DNA of 64,000 bases from Utricularia gibba (Eukaryota > Streptophyta > Magnoliopsida > Lamiales > Lentibulariaceae). A model generated the notes under the pieces. That model was not told the origin of the DNA and did no database searches. It saw only the letters and a list, made by a program, of their open reading frames with translations. The stretch covers positions 8,289,501 to 8,353,500 of the forward strand of contig CM007989.1 in assembly GCA_002189035.1 (NCBI GenBank), given 5' to 3'. The translations under genes and the position numbers were made by a program. Below are positions 20,631-33,291 of the stretch, in pieces; position 1 is the stretch's first letter, and every line of letters begins with the position of its first letter.

Positions 20631-22987
20631 ATGCAGCAGAGCGAGTCTCCTGCGGCGGCGTCGACCGTCGTTAGGCAGCTGGATTTCGCCACCAATTTGA
20701 ACCCTATGATTCTGCCGGGGCATCCGCAGGCTCAGTTGGAGTTGAAGTTGCGTGTATTAGCACAATCGCCGCCGAGGATGGCGGCGATGCCGCATTGGGA
20801 GACGGTGATGCGTCCTAAATCTCCCAAAAAGGAAATGATTCTGGTGACTAAACCGCTCGAATCGGCGGCCGCTGTGGCTGAATTGAGTCTCCCGGTGGAG
20901 CCAGGTTTCCTACACTACTCTGCTTTGCAGCGGCCATTGGTGTAAGTTTTTCAATCCTTATGAACCGTGGCTTCTTCTGTGCTTATTTGTCCACCATTTA
21001 AATGTGAACATGGTGAAATACTTGTGTTACCTTGGATTGTTTATGTGCAACATTTTTTTTCCCGTTTTTCATCAATGGTGTGGCTTCGCTTCCAGATCAA
21101 AAAAAACTACTGAAATTCATCAGAGGAGTAATCCTGAACATGCTTATGTTACTCCAAACAAGAAGAAGAAATGCAGTTGCAAGAACTCCAGATGCGTGAA
21201 GCTGTAAGTTCTGCACTCCACTTAAACAAACCAGGCATCTTCTGCATGTTTTCAACTCACTTAACTGAAGGTGCGGAATAGTAATTATGCTCTTCAGTGA
21301 CTATACAGATTAGCTCCTGCGGTAGCATGCAGTTCTGTTTATTTATGGATAAATTGCTGCCATCATTAGATGTAATAAAGTGGGTGTAATGCAGATACTG
21401 TGAATGCTTCGCCTCCGGGATATACTGTGATGAATGTAATTGCATCAATTGCTGCAACAAGATTGAGTTTGATGAGTGTAGGAGAGATGCTATTAGGACA
21501 ACGTTAGAGAGGAAACCTGATGCCTTCAAATCAAAGATGGCCAGCAGTCCTGATCATGCGGTTGGTACAAGACATTATGATAAGAGAGTCTCCCCATCTG
21601 CATTTACGAAAACTTATATCTGGGATGCAGGTAGAGCATAACAGGGGATGCAACTGCAAGAAAACATCTTGCCTCAAGAAGTACTGTGAGTGTTACCAGG
21701 CCAATACGTTGTGCTCTGAGAAATGCAAGTGTGTTGGTTGCAAAAACTACGAAGGAAGTGAAGAAAACATCTTGCATCAAGCATATTCAATTGCATTTCA
21801 GCAACCAAGAACAGTTGCATTTAATGATGCCTTTGGATCTCCACACAAAAAGATCAATACCCTGGAATTCGGTTTCAGTGATTCAATACATAGGCAAGGG
21901 AGTATCCACCTCCCACATCTGGATCAGGTATTTATCCTATGTGAATATGAATGCCTTAACCTATGGACAAAAAACAATGCTTTCTTCGAGTTGCTTCATA
22001 TTAGAGTTATCGAAAATTTATTCACAAATACAATTGGCCAAACACTCATTTACATGACCTTTCCTGCTCCGTCTCGTGAACACTTGTTCTCTTTCAGAAT
22101 GCCACCTTCTCAATGAGTGATATATCCTACGCTCCAGTGTCCAAGCGCATTTGCAAACCAGCAGCGCAGCATCCGAAACACTCATACAGGTTATTGCTAT
22201 GATTTGTTATCGAAAAACTTAAATTTTCTAGATGGTGTTCTTCTGTTGTGATTCAGACGGCTTTCTTCCCATGACTAAAGGTCTATGTTGTCTGGTATTC
22301 TCCAAGAAGAACACATTCAGAACTTGTGCACTACGATGATTAATGCTACAGCACAACCACCAAAGTGTCTTTCCGGTATGTATCTATCCCCAGGGCTCTC
22401 TAAGAATCCTAAACTGCATGGTCTTGTTGGGATGATGTGGTTTGCGGGTAGCTCGCTAGTCTGCACCTAACTTATCAGCCTCCATTATCAATATCCCAGA
22501 TAAGAAGAACGGTGTGGATCCGGGTGTGGTTGAAGTCACAGCATGCTCATCCCGAGAGGATAAAGAAGATGAAAACAAGAATAGCATCGCGATTTCCTCC
22601 AACCAATCAGATCCTCCCGTTGTTCCCGACAGAATGCCACTGTCTCCTGAAACACAAGCACTGATCTGTGATGAGCAAGCAAGGACATTCATGCGACTTG
22701 AGGCTCCTTCAACAACCCAGGAATCTGCCAAATCCGCTACGGAAATACAGCCAAGTGAATCTGCTTATATCGAGCAAGAAAGGCTCGTGCTTACCCATTT
22801 CTGCAACTTCCTCAACACGATCATTACGCGTGGCTCCATTCGAGGTGATCAATCAATCCTACCCCCCCATGTCACCTCACAAGCATCCATCCTCCTCCCT
22901 CTTTATTTGCTTACGGGCGGCCGCATAGCTTGATAACCTCTAAGTTCCTCATCTGCAGAATCGAAGATGGAATTGGATCCAGAGTAG
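20631..22987 (+). CDS. TSO1-like CXC (CPP family) transcription factor
   Basis: Exons 20631-20941, 21096-21203, 21395-21560, 21631-21927, 22098-22189, 22281-22375, 22500-22844 and 22959-22987, giving 480 residues. Two cysteine-rich CXC motifs bind [23 protein letters not shown] with [12 protein letters not shown] (exons 2-3), and [18 protein letters not shown] with [12 protein letters not shown] (exon 4). They are separated by a short linker that keeps the [17 protein letters not shown] helix. The tail has [13 protein letters not shown] and the C-terminal [18 protein letters not shown] helix typical of TCX2/TCX3 and soybean CPP1. These nuclear proteins belong to DREAM/MuvB-type complexes that control cell-cycle genes and cell fate. 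The intron 21561-21630 (70 bp, donor GTTGGT) is weak; if retained, the frame ends before the second CXC motif. Confidence 0.9.
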
Positions 22988-23387
22988 AAGAGGCCTGGCG
23001 TATTTCCTTTTCACCTTTCTTGTCTTGCCAACAGGGAAATCACCCCTCACATTCAATCAAGAGTTCACTCTCCGGTATAAGCTCTAAAATCAGTTTCCAA
23101 AGTCCTATTTTTTTTAATATAAGAATACATAAAGTTTTGAAAAATCCCTCTTGAAGTTGCAGAAGGAATACAAGCCTTCGCAGCATCTCATAAGGCATTC
23201 CCTCCACCCTAAACAAATCAATGGAAGCATCTCGCTTAATCCGGTGGCATGGCATGCATATGAATCTCACTTGAACACAAAACTGCTTGAGTAGCGTAGC
23301 TGACAGACACCCGCAAATTCGAAGGGAGCAAAAGATATATGATGCGGGTATAAGGTTAGCAGCAGGCAAAATGCCGGCATCTCGCCT
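22988..23387. other. Convergent 3' region
   Basis: 3' untranslated regions of the CXC gene (+) and the TOM1-like gene (-) meet here. No other signal is seen. Confidence 0.5.
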
Positions 23388-26300
23388 TCATGTTCTTCCT
23401 GCTTTACCTGGTGTGCTTTTTCCTGGCTTGAATTTAGAGATATCTACAAGGTCTCCGAATAGCTTGTCCTCTGGCTTTGGAGGCCTCACTGAACGAGTAT
23501 AGGGTTTGGCATTAGAATTGGATAGTGTGCTGTTGTCCTGCAGAGACAACCCATGCATACTGTGCTGAAGGAACTGTGGGTTTTGGAATTGACTTTGGCC
23601 AGGGCCATGGCCATGGCCATACCCATACCCATATCCACCGGTATGATCACTGTATAGTGGCTGATCGTACATATTACCCATTTGACCAGGCATCATTTGG
23701 TGCGGATGCATAACCTGTGGGAAATGGCCCTGAAAGGGTTGAGGCTGCATGCCCAACATTTGATTGCTGCTGTGCATAGCTTTGACTGCTGTTGGATCGC
23801 CATTGTACATGGTAGCTGCCTGGTCATTTACGATTGCTGATCCTGTGACGTAGGCACCGTGCGGGGATGAAAGGGTGTAACTGTCTGGGACATGCACCTG
23901 TTGGGGTTGGCTAACACTGGGCAGACCGTCGTCTAACTGTGCTTCCCAGGGAGGGGGAGGGAGCTCGCCGCTTTGAGCACCTAACAAGGTAAAAGCAGCT
24001 GTTTATGTGCAAATCCTTTCGAGGATTAAATTTGTGATGGGTGAGAAAGGGGACGAATTCGTTGTGAAGCATTGCATCATGTAAGTTTCAAGATCATGGC
24101 TTACCGTAAACTGGTGAGGCCGACTGTTCTTGATGGACCGCCTGACCAATCCAAGGGGCAGCAGAAACTGGAATGGGACCAGAGACATTGCCGTTCGAGT
24201 AAAAAGATGCTTCTGGAGACTGGAAACTCGGTTGCAAAACTTGGGCTTGTCCAACAGGACTTAGAGATTGATGTCCAGTATTCTGAGAGGAGAAATCAGA
24301 AAGGGCGACAGAATTGTTGTTGGATGCAACGGCGCTTGGTGGCTGAGTCTCTCCCACGGGCACAATCGCTAGTGAGCTTGATGTAGGCGAAGCAAAGTTA
24401 TCTCCACTCAACAGATCTATCATTGGCTCCACCTTCACCAAATCTGTTACCTGGTTGCTGGTTTTTGGAGTGGTGGGAATCGCTGATTGTAGTCCCAGGC
24501 TTGTACTGGCTGCAGTGCTGAAAAAATGTATACATATCCATGAACAATGTACTTCTCTTTTGAATGCCAAAAAATAAGTGAAGATGATCACCATCCGATG
24601 CGCATATACCTCTTAGCAAGTGGTTTGCTATCATCAGTGTCAACAGGAGGGGAATCAACAGGCACCAGAGCTAAAGAATGTCCAACTTCCACCTTCTGTG
24701 GAATAGAGGTAGTTCCGGAGGCAATTGACTCGTACTTAGCAAGAAGACGCTGCAAATCATCATTCAGTGCCAACCCTTGGCACAATAGTGATTCCTCACT
24801 ATATAGAAAAAACAGCAGAAAATTATTCTATGGTGAAGGCATAGAGTATTAAAAAAAGAGAAAGTTTATGAAAAAAAACAAGATAAGCAAGAAAACTACA
24901 CCAGTCCTTACGCTATTGAGTTCACAAAATGGACTACCCTTCGCTTGTAGGTACGACATTGTTCCACCAAATCAACAATAACCTCCTGTTTAAGCCCCTG
25001 TTACATAATCACTAACTTTTCATACTGAAAGTCCATGAAACTGAATCCAACAAAATAGTGGGTAAAGCACTCTGTGTTACTGCGTCATTTTAAAGGGTGT
25101 CTTGCATCATAAAATTGAAAACTTTTCTACCTCTTTGTTACTGGGATCTAAGGCGCTCAACATTTCAGCAAGGACTTCCATGATACCACGTGCATTTTGT
25201 AATTCAGACACGCTGAGATAATAAGCAGCCAACTTAAAAACCATCAAGTTGGAAATGTGCTGAGACTGTTAAAAGGAAATATGTATCATATACAGAATCT
25301 TATATACAAAACACACCTCAAAGTTGGAAATTCGGCTTCTGCAGAGGACTCGGCCTCATCTGTTCTAGATTCAGATTTACGAATGTTTTGTGGATAAGAT
25401 GACAGCGGATGTGTCTGTGGTGGCGTGAACAATGGAGCTGACCCCTCAGGTCTCTGGGGGAAGACCACCCCGAGATTCTAAAAAGATCCATTTATAGAAT
25501 ATAAATCAGTAAACATAAAAAGAGATGGGAAAACAGCAAACAGACAAAGTGGAGGAAAAGCATACTAATAAATCCCGGTATGCAGCGTAGTATTGGGGAT
25601 ATTTGGCCCTGTCTCCTCCAAAAGCTTCTTGCCACGTATCTAACAGAATCAATATCTTCTCTTTTACATGTATATCAGGCTGCAGTGACAAGTTCAAGAA
25701 CTCTAAATGAAAGAAAATGATATTGCCGAGGTATAACAAGCAATTACCAATTTACCTTCTTCTTCACTATTTTCACCATGTCATGAGGCAAATCTTTCTC
25801 TGCAACATGCATATGAACGATATCACCACAATTCTTCACAATAGTCTCCAACAGCTAATAAAGAGTACAATAGTTTGCCATCAGTGAAAAGAACTTTTAG
25901 CAAGAACATCATCATCAGAGGTATGACAATGCTAATTAATACAAACAAAGCTGAGACAAGGCCACGCATTATCCAAAATAAGCGAACTTACGGTTAAGGC
26001 AAGAAGCTGAGATTTTGGAGTTTTGCTAGCTAGACGTTTCTTTATGCCTTTGACGACATCCTTTGCTTGCCTGATTGAACAAAGAATCGAATTTAAGATG
26101 TAAAGACCCACTGCAAAAGAAAGTAGCTAAACACACCGACGCTTAGGAAGGATGAAAATCTATCCAACAAATTCCAACGTGGGGATACAAATCCATCGCC
26201 ATAAACCTCTAGCTTCCAAAAACCAAATCCTTGTAATCCCATAGTGACGCAGACTTGCAACTATTCAACATACCTCAGCGAAACAAAACAAAAAAAAAAA

Positions 26301-26516
26301 AAAAAAAAAAAACGCCACCGGAATACTCCGACTGTGCAGCTCTTGACGCCGTAAGCGGAAATCGCAAAAGATCAAACAAAACCGAGGAGGAGAAGAAAAA
26401 AGAAGCGAGATTTACTCAGGATCGTGATTGCAAACATCACAGATCTCAATATTCATCGCCCAATCAGGACCAATAAGCATGCCGCTGGTCGCCCTCTCCA
26501 CCAGAGAATTCACCAT
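23388..26516 (-). CDS. TOM1-like ubiquitin adaptor (VHS-GAT protein)
   Basis: Ten exons: 26516-26416, 26070-25992, 25854-25756, 25679-25566, 25477-25317, 25212-25131, 24985-24912, 24798-24610, 24517-24105 and 23980-23388, giving 634 residues. The VHS domain covers about the first 140 residues ([66 protein letters not shown]). A GAT domain follows ([47 protein letters not shown]). The long tail is Pro/Gln/Gly-rich with IDLLSGD and ends [16 protein letters not shown], as in Arabidopsis TOL6/TOL9-type proteins. TOL proteins bind ubiquitinated plasma-membrane cargo and pass it to ESCRT for vacuolar degradation. [12 protein letters not shown] low-complexity patch lies in the last exon. The start Met begins the VHS domain directly, as in the family. 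Confidence 0.93.
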
Positions 26517-27479
26517 CCTGACCTCCGTCAGACAGCAAAACTCTCCCCGTAGTAAAAAAAAATAAAAAAAAGTAGTCCTTGTAGAAAATCAAAAGTTTCC
26601 ACCTACGATGGCGCCACTGATTCCTCTGTTGATGAAAAAAATCGGAAAATAAAGCAACCTACGCAGGAGATACGATCGTTGAGTTCAAGTTGCGATGAAA
26701 AGGTTCTTTTACGGGCAAAATGCTTCTTGTATTGATACCTTGGCCAATCATATAAGCCCACGTGGGAGCGTCCCTCTCGTAGCACCCTCAGATTCGCCGC
26801 CGACTATCGGCATCGACTGCCCCGTTTCTTAGAAAAAATGGCGACGACCTCCGGAAGGCGTTCATCCCGAGACAAGCGCAAGAGATTTTTCGTGAGGAGA
26901 AGGAAGCCATTGTAGAAGCTGCAGATTTTCGCCGACTGTAATCTGCTGGAAGAATGGGGTTTCCCGATAACAATTTGAGGAACGCGGGTTGACTGCACAA
27001 TCCTCGGGTGAAGAAGACGAACTCAGCCAACACAGTATCATCACCTGAGATTGGCTGTGATATTTCTATTTTTAGATTCATAAACTTAAAAAAACAAATT
27101 TGCAAAAGAATTCAAAGGGAAATCCAAACTGCCACCATGCCACAGACAAACTACCAGAGAACCAAATTGCTTGTGTTGAGGACCTTATCCCACCAAAATG
27201 GCGACCGCCCCTCTGCCGCTTCCCACGCTTGTGAAGCGTATCTTGAGCATTCATGACGTATAGAAAGGAAGGAAAATAAAGGAACGCGTGTCAAAAACTG
27301 AGCAGCCTTTTACCTTCCACGATTGTTCTGGAGATTTCCTCTGTGCTTGTCCTGTTTGGCGCGTAGTTGACTCCAATGCTACTGCTCCGCATCGCCTAAT
27401 GCCGAAGGTTGTCCTCATCAACCAACCAAAAAGCAGCCAAAGATTGGATGGGAAGGCTAAGCATGAGTTTTGTTCCAAA
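26517..27479. other. Upstream region of the TOM1-like gene, no gene recognised
   Basis: Contains an A-rich tract near 26547-26572 and short open frames. A plus-strand frame starting ATGGCGACGACC near 26837 encodes about 25 basic residues and then stops; it has no known match. Another poly-A tract (26281-26311) lies inside the last-listed intron to the left. Confidence 0.4.
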
Positions 27480-27911
27480 CCTGTGACAGGATACAGGGTT
27501 GCAATGGAAGTTCTTGACAACTAGGCCACCTTCCTTGGCGAGCACCGCAGCATCTCGAGCTTTCTGATCACCTTCTGCTTCTTCAAATCTGACGTATCCA
27601 GATTCGGACCCAATCTTGAAGCCAAAATATCCAAAGTCTTTGGCATCGAACAAAGAAAAAAAACAAGCACTGCGAATGTGTATAACATTACTCCCATCAT
27701 CACTCTACGCCAAGGTCTTCTTGAGAAAAGCATCTCTAGGTAGGTTACTGTCGCTGAAATAGAACTCCACATGACCAGAGTCATCGCCAGACTAAGATCG
27801 CAATCCCTTAACCATGAAATGAAGGTTTCAAACTATTCGACACTGAATCACCTGATGTATAACTTTCTTCGCAGTTTCTTCGTCCAACGATGTCGCCGAC
27901 GCCGTCGCCAT
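27480..27911 (-). pseudogene. La (SS-B) RNA-binding protein pseudogene, internally deleted
   Basis: On the minus strand the piece starts MATASATSLDEETAKKV, the start of a plant La protein. About 80 bp later the La motif resumes as VEFYFSDSNLPRDAFLKKT and hits an in-frame stop at 27707-27705. In the same frame the C-terminal xRRM follows with GYVRFEEAEGDQKARDAAVL and EGGLVVKNF; one extra base near 27506 then shifts the frame, after which IATLYPVTG is readable. The first RRM, most of the La motif and the C-terminus are absent. A functional La protein is about 400 residues, so this is a dead, internally deleted copy. La binds the 3' UUU-OH of RNA polymerase III transcripts. The gap between the first two pieces may be a former intron whose acceptor is lost. 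Confidence 0.75.
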
Positions 27912-28141
27912 GACTCCCGGTCGTAAGGTGGTGAGGACGAGATTTTTGTAGATCGAAGCGCTGAGAAATCTGATATTCCCTTTTTCGTCCCTATAAGCCC
28001 CCAACCCAGTCAACTGTTTTGGGCCTCAAAATCCGGCCCATTCGTTTCTTCCCGTTTGTTTTTTGACATTTTTTAATTACATTCATTTAAAAAATATATT
28101 ATTCTATATTGTGAAAATCAATAAAATTGAAAAAAAAAAAT

Positions 28142-29018
28142 TTAGTTCACCATGAAGGTTCCACAAACCTCGGCAAAAACATCGTAAATAATGGCATGAT
28201 ACGAGACATGATTGAGATGCAAGAAACACAGCAGCAGCCTCTTCAGATCCTCCGCCGCAAACATCTTCTTCGTGGAGATCATCTCCACCATCGACTCTCT
28301 GAAATCTCCACGAGGGTCGTCCGATCTCTTTACCACCGCGTAGCTGCCTCCAACCACCCCACTGTAGTCCGCTACCCGGCGGGTATTCCGACGCCGGTGT
28401 CTAGCCCTGGACGCCCGTCTGCTCTTGGAATAATAAGCCCTAGTTGAGCTTCTATCCCATCCCAACCCGTCTCCACCTGCAAAACCAACAATAACACATT
28501 CAATTCAGTATATATTTTTTTGTTTTTGGAGGAGGTGGTGGTGTATATGTTGACAAAATTACCAGCAGCTGTAATTGGGGTGGAGTTAGGCGCAGGCTGT
28601 TTCTTGGTTTCTCCGGTGGGAATCTTGTGGGCGACGATGGTTGGCTTCCGGTCTCTGCATCGGCTTATGACAGCATCGAACGAAACGGTGGTGATCTCTT
28701 CCGGGGTTCTCCGGCTGGCTAACGAGTCGCAGGAAACAGATGAAAGGCTACGAAAAGGCTCGCTCCCGGCATCGGGGCTGGTGAACCAGCCGCTGTCCAG
28801 GGAGTAGCTTCGGCTGACACGGCGATCGCCGCAGCCCGGGAGAGTTCTCCGGGCACGATGATGATCCCGCCTGGAAGACTGGGAACCCTTGTAGCAGCTT
28901 TGGGGGTTTTATTGGGAACTGGTGACCTTTCTGCAACATCGGAAAGGAGGCGGAGGAACTGACAGGAAGTGAAAGAAGAAGGGAAAAAGCGAGAGAGCTT
29001 CTGCTTCACGTCTTTCAT
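28142..29018 (-). CDS. OVATE family protein (probable frameshift in exon 1)
   Basis: Exons 29018-28563 and 28476-28142, with an 86-bp GT-AG intron, giving about 263 residues if one base is restored. Exon 2 carries the complete OVATE domain: SYAVVKRSDDPRGDFRESM, VEMISTKKMFAAEDLKRLLL, CFLHLNHVSYHAIIYDVFAE. Exon 1 continues in the matching frame as SRSYSLDSGWFTSPDAG, as in family members. The first 45 codons from the Met at 29018 (MKDVKQKLSRFFPSSF) are in another frame. Adding one base in the C5 run (plus-strand GGGGG at 28902-28906) joins the two frames without a stop. OFPs are plant transcriptional repressors that bind TALE homeodomain and TRM proteins and control organ shape. Either the copy is recently broken or the run is miscounted. 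Confidence 0.8.
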
Positions 29019-30158
29019 GGCGCTGAAAGTGTTGAGCAGTGCAGCATATAAAATCCAATCCCATTTTTATATAGCATCAACAATTTTTCAAATTTTGAAT
29101 TCACTGGAAAAACAAAAATCAATTTGAAAAAAACGAGAAAATGAAAACTCGAGTGCATTATTATTATTTTACCTCCGGAAGCATCTTGAGCAGAAGAGAT
29201 AGTTCCAAGGAAGGCGATTTGAAATTGGGAGGCAGTTTCTGGGAAATCGTACAGTTTCCAAAAGCTACCAGACAGGTTTCATTCACAAGTCAGCCACAAA
29301 AATTTACTTTTGTTTGCAATGACGTCCGGCGTTGAAAGCACTGCGCCAAGCCAACCACATCGGATTACGCTCTGTCTAGTCGCGATTGGACAGACGCTTA
29401 CCCAGCACAAGGCCCGGCGGGTTTCCCTTCTGTCGTCGGCGTGTGCATGTGCCGCCGCCTCCACAACCCTACATCCAGATACCAACACAAATTTCAAAAG
29501 TGTACAGAAGAAGGAAGCGGCACGCAGATCGGGGCGGCAGAAGCCGTCTTCATACCTTTGGAATCGCAGCAGGCAGACGAACGAAGACGGAATGGATTGA
29601 ATAGGGGTTTCCACATTCAAACTCCAACTCCGGTTTGCCGGCCACAATGATGCACTTTTAAATCACCATCTCATTATAATTTAATGATAAAATTACCTTT
29701 TCTATAAAAATTATTAAATAAAAAATAAACAATTTAATTATGATTTACATAGCATATTACTATTTTTTTTTACAATTTTAAAAAATCATGTAATCGTACT
29801 GTTGGACCCGTGGACGTGGGGCACGGCGCAGGAGAGAAGCGCACACTTGACTCATTATGATGTCGCCGGCGCGCGCCAGCAGCTACACAACAAAGAAAAC
29901 ATGTGTTGAACAGTTCCGGTGTGTCGAATCGGGAGTCAAATCAACATCACTAGAAACAAAACAAGTTACTGGGTATGGGTTCCGGCCACCGTGCCGGAAT
30001 GACACGATCTTGATCTCCGATGGCTCAGCTGGCATGCCTCCAACCTTGCTTGTGTTTTTGATGTTACTGGGTTCCCTTTAAAACTTACGAGGAGAACGAA
30101 TCCAGGACAACACGAATGAGAATGATGAAGATCATGCAGATACAGGGGAAGAGGAGTG
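29019..30158. other. Intergenic, no supported gene
   Basis: Promoter of the OVATE gene and 3' flank of the rhomboid gene. A/T-rich core at 29640-29800. Open frames at 29310-29600 and 29857-30081 lack recognisable motifs. Confidence 0.45.
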
Positions 30159-31592
30159 CTACTGGCGATGATCAGTTGAGGAAGATGGGATTCGGTTGAG
30201 GAGCCAAATGAGGAGTACGCCGACCAGAGCGCCTGATAAATGCGCTACGTGATTCACATTCTGTACGCCATGGGCTCCACGGAGACCTCCGCCAACGCTA
30301 GCGGAGGCTTGGGCTGCCTCCATCACCTGTAACAGAAGACGACCTGAGATTCATTCTAAGGAGATGCTCACAGAATAACACGTCTTGGTACCTTCTCAAT
30401 CACGAACTGTCCCAGAATAACAACTTCTAGAATCTTTCTCCAGTCGAAGGACATCTGTGGGATAACGCACACGTTGACAAACATGAAGGGACTGTATGTG
30501 AATATGGTTCAGAGCTCAGAGGAAAGTACCTTCACAAGAACACTAACTGCGAACAGTCCAAATACAGCACCAGACGCCCCAATAGACACTGCATTTCTTG
30601 GAAGCACGAGCCATGAAACAAGGTTTGCTCCAGCTCCGGTTAAAATATATGACAGCCACAGAGCAAAACCTCCTTCTTCCTCCTCAACAAGCTTTCCTGT
30701 GGCAAACAGGGTGTCATTATCAACAAAGACCATTTTCACATAACCTTGAGAAGATACAACTGCCAGAGCCTCACCAAAAATATAGAGGAAAAACAGGTTG
30801 CTCGATAAATGGTTCCTGCAGGCCACAATTGTTATACTTTTACATACGAACAAAAGAAAATCACGATAACTGAGCATATATTCAACATAAGAGATGAAGA
30901 GACATAAAAAACATTGGGACATGCCAAATTTTATCGTTCTCCTTAGCAGAAACACTTCATAACACTTCCTAATACAGAAAAAGCATGGGCCTCCATTGGC
31001 TAGATCAAGACCTTTCAATACTAGTCTTACCAGTTGAAATGGCAAAATGTGGAGGTTATGAACTGGTACCAGGTGGGCTGGCCATGGTAAAGATACAAGC
31101 CCTTAATCCACGGAAGCTGGAGAGTACAGCAGCATCCGAATTTAGAAAAAAAAGGAGCTAAATTTCTTATTTTATTGAAGTTGATACACCACAACTTTGA
31201 ACCTGGAAAACATGATCGGCTAAGTAAATCCCTAGATTAGCAATTAGAATCCAATAGATGCCGTTCACACGCTTTTCCGGCTTCCTTCTCCTTCCAAGTT
31301 CCCCAATCTCGAGCTGCGATGTCATGTCTGATTGAAACATCATCAATGGAGTTCAAGAAATATGGAAATAAGATGCAGAAACCCAGAACTTGAAAAAATG
31401 TTTTAGACCTGAATCTCGATTCATCCTGCATAAAAGTAACGATGAACGTAACTTCTTCCTTGAATCGAAGGGAACGGCGCCATGTTTGAGGCATGGCCGC
31501 GGCAACGTGATAGGCTTAGGGTTTGAAGGATACTCGCCGTGGAAACTGCGAAGCGGAAGGAATATCCTCTGTGTTACCTGCAGCTGCAACAT
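30159..31592 (-). CDS. Plastid rhomboid-like intramembrane protease
   Basis: Seven exons: 31592-31409, 31327-31203, 31116-31031, 30815-30775, 30696-30530, 30454-30392 and 30326-30159, giving 277 residues. The first 60 residues are basic and Ser/Leu-rich, like a plastid transit peptide. Membrane segments follow: NGIYWILIANLGIYLADHVF; a HxxxN-type helix (NHLSSNLFFLYIFG); GFALWLSYILTGAGANLVSWL; the catalytic GASGAVFG helix with the serine; and HVAHLSGALVGVLLIWLL, which supplies the histidine. Serine and histidine form the rhomboid dyad and both are present, so the enzyme should be active. It matches the Arabidopsis At5g25640-type rhomboid. The start at 31592 was chosen over the upstream in-frame Met at 31625 because it opens the targeting peptide. 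Confidence 0.9.
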
Positions 31593-32040
31593 TTTCCCTC
31601 GCCCCCGGTATAGGGCACGAATCACCGATGGAACACCGCCGCTTCCGGCTATTGACTCCGGCGCAATCTTGCTTGAGAGCTACTCGTACATTTGGGCTTA
31701 TCATAACCAAGAATCGGGTGGCGCTGTTGCTAATAAAACAAGTTAACTTGTTGATATAAAAAAAAAAAAAAAAAAAACTACTATCAAGGCCTAGTTCTTG
31801 AGCTCAAACCAAAGAAATGATTCTTCGAATGGATGATCAAAGTCAGTGTTCAAAAGTCCCTATGACCAGATCCAATCTGGGGGCTGGTGCAGCGCCCGCA
31901 GTTGTATTGCATAATGAATGATATTGATGAATGCAGCGTCGTTGGTTGAAATTAGGAAGGAAATGCATGGAGATCGCAGTTTTTTAAACAGAGTCCAGAG
32001 CTACTGTGGGGTGGTGCAGGTTAGGAATGCTGTAGCAGCA
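31593..32040. other. Short region between rhomboid and GLB3
   Basis: Promoter and leader of the rhomboid gene and 3' flank of GLB3, with an A run near 31759-31778. Nothing else is seen. Confidence 0.45.
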
Positions 32041-33187
32041 TCATCTCTGCTTTGTCAGTTCGTCTCCAGCCACCAGAAAGAATGCAGTGTGCCTGAGAGA
32101 AAACAGCGACATATCCCTAGTAAATATAGGAAACAATCTCGGTGAACTTGTTCGTTCAGTCGGATAAAGTTCAATGGATTTTGGACTTGGATCACTTTAA
32201 AACAGAGCTTCAGTTCCAGACTCCAATGACATGAAGGCATGGACAACAAGACCAAGTTAGTACCTGAAAAAGTTCATCATTTTGGTTTTGGAGTCAGTAT
32301 CGATCCCCTCGGTGCTCTCCAGTGCCAGTTGCATGTGGTGAAGCCACCTCTCGGCCGCTGGATGAGTGACTGGGAACGGGCGATGTCGAGCAATCAGTGC
32401 AGGATGGCCTGTGTTACAGATTCATAATTTAAAAAGCAAGAGAAAAGAACCCTATGCAACACAGGGAGTCAAAAACACCTACAAGCAAGGAAGTATGCAT
32501 TTTTGCACTGATGAATACAGGCAAGTTTTTAGAAACCATAAATAACCATAGTATTAGCAACTACAGCAACATGGGAACTTGTGAAATTCACAAACAACGC
32601 TTATACAAATATCAACTGCTCCACGAAGTAACACTCCACCGGATGGCATAAGCAACATTCACCAATGAAACCAGACGCTTAAAGGTGACATACCTCTTCT
32701 TTGGGAGTAAAGAGAAGGTCCTCCCATTCTTTGTATAAAAAACTCGTACTGGTTTTGAATGGCATCTTCCTTTTTCGAATTTGCAAAAATGGATCTAAAC
32801 CACTCTTCCTCATCACCATAAACCCTGGAACCCAATAAATTACATGAAAACCAACTCCATTTATCAATGAAAAAATCGCATATCTGGATCCGAACATGAC
32901 CTTTACCAAAAAAAAAAAAAAAAAAAATTAAAGTCAGAATCTTGGGCGTGACCTGAACTAGGGGTTATGAATAAAAACCATTAGCTCGAATCTAAATTCC
33001 ATATGGTCCCAAAGCAAACATTAGAAAAGTAATTTATGCTGAGTGAAAACCTGTTGTAAAAATTGGTGGAAAGGTTAATGAAGGTCTGCAATCCGAGCTT
33101 TCCATACAAATTAACGGAATCAATGACGAAAGCGTCTTCCGTTTGAACTCCACTGTACTCCGCCGCCCTCTGCTGTAGCGTATTCAT
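32041..33187 (-). CDS. GLB3: Truncated (2-on-2) hemoglobin, GLB3-like
   Basis: Four exons: 33187-33051, 32824-32694, 32408-32264 and 32092-32041, giving 154 residues. The family blocks are continuous over the junctions: [102 protein letters not shown] and [12 protein letters not shown]. The histidine of ERWLHH is at the usual proximal-haem position. Class 3 plant hemoglobins are small cytosolic haem proteins that bind oxygen and carbon monoxide and are thought to handle nitric oxide. Arabidopsis GLB3 is about 175 residues; here the C-terminal tail after GDELTKQR is missing, because a TGA stops the frame. The fold itself is complete. Confidence 0.93.
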
Positions 33188-33291
33188 GCTGCTGGGAGAA
33201 CCTTAATTTACATTCCTGCTTTCCGGGTTCAAGGTACCAGTAAAAATATCTTCAGCCCAAAAAAAAATAGTAATAAACATTTAAAAATATT

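Noticed and set aside
26281..26311. Long A tract as a retrogene poly-A tail
   Set aside because: Lies inside an intron of the TOM1-like gene and is not preceded by a coding copy; a simple slippage tract.
27251..27520. Open frames beside the La pseudogene as a separate gene
   Set aside because: No recognisable motif on either strand; after PVTG the similarity to La simply ends.
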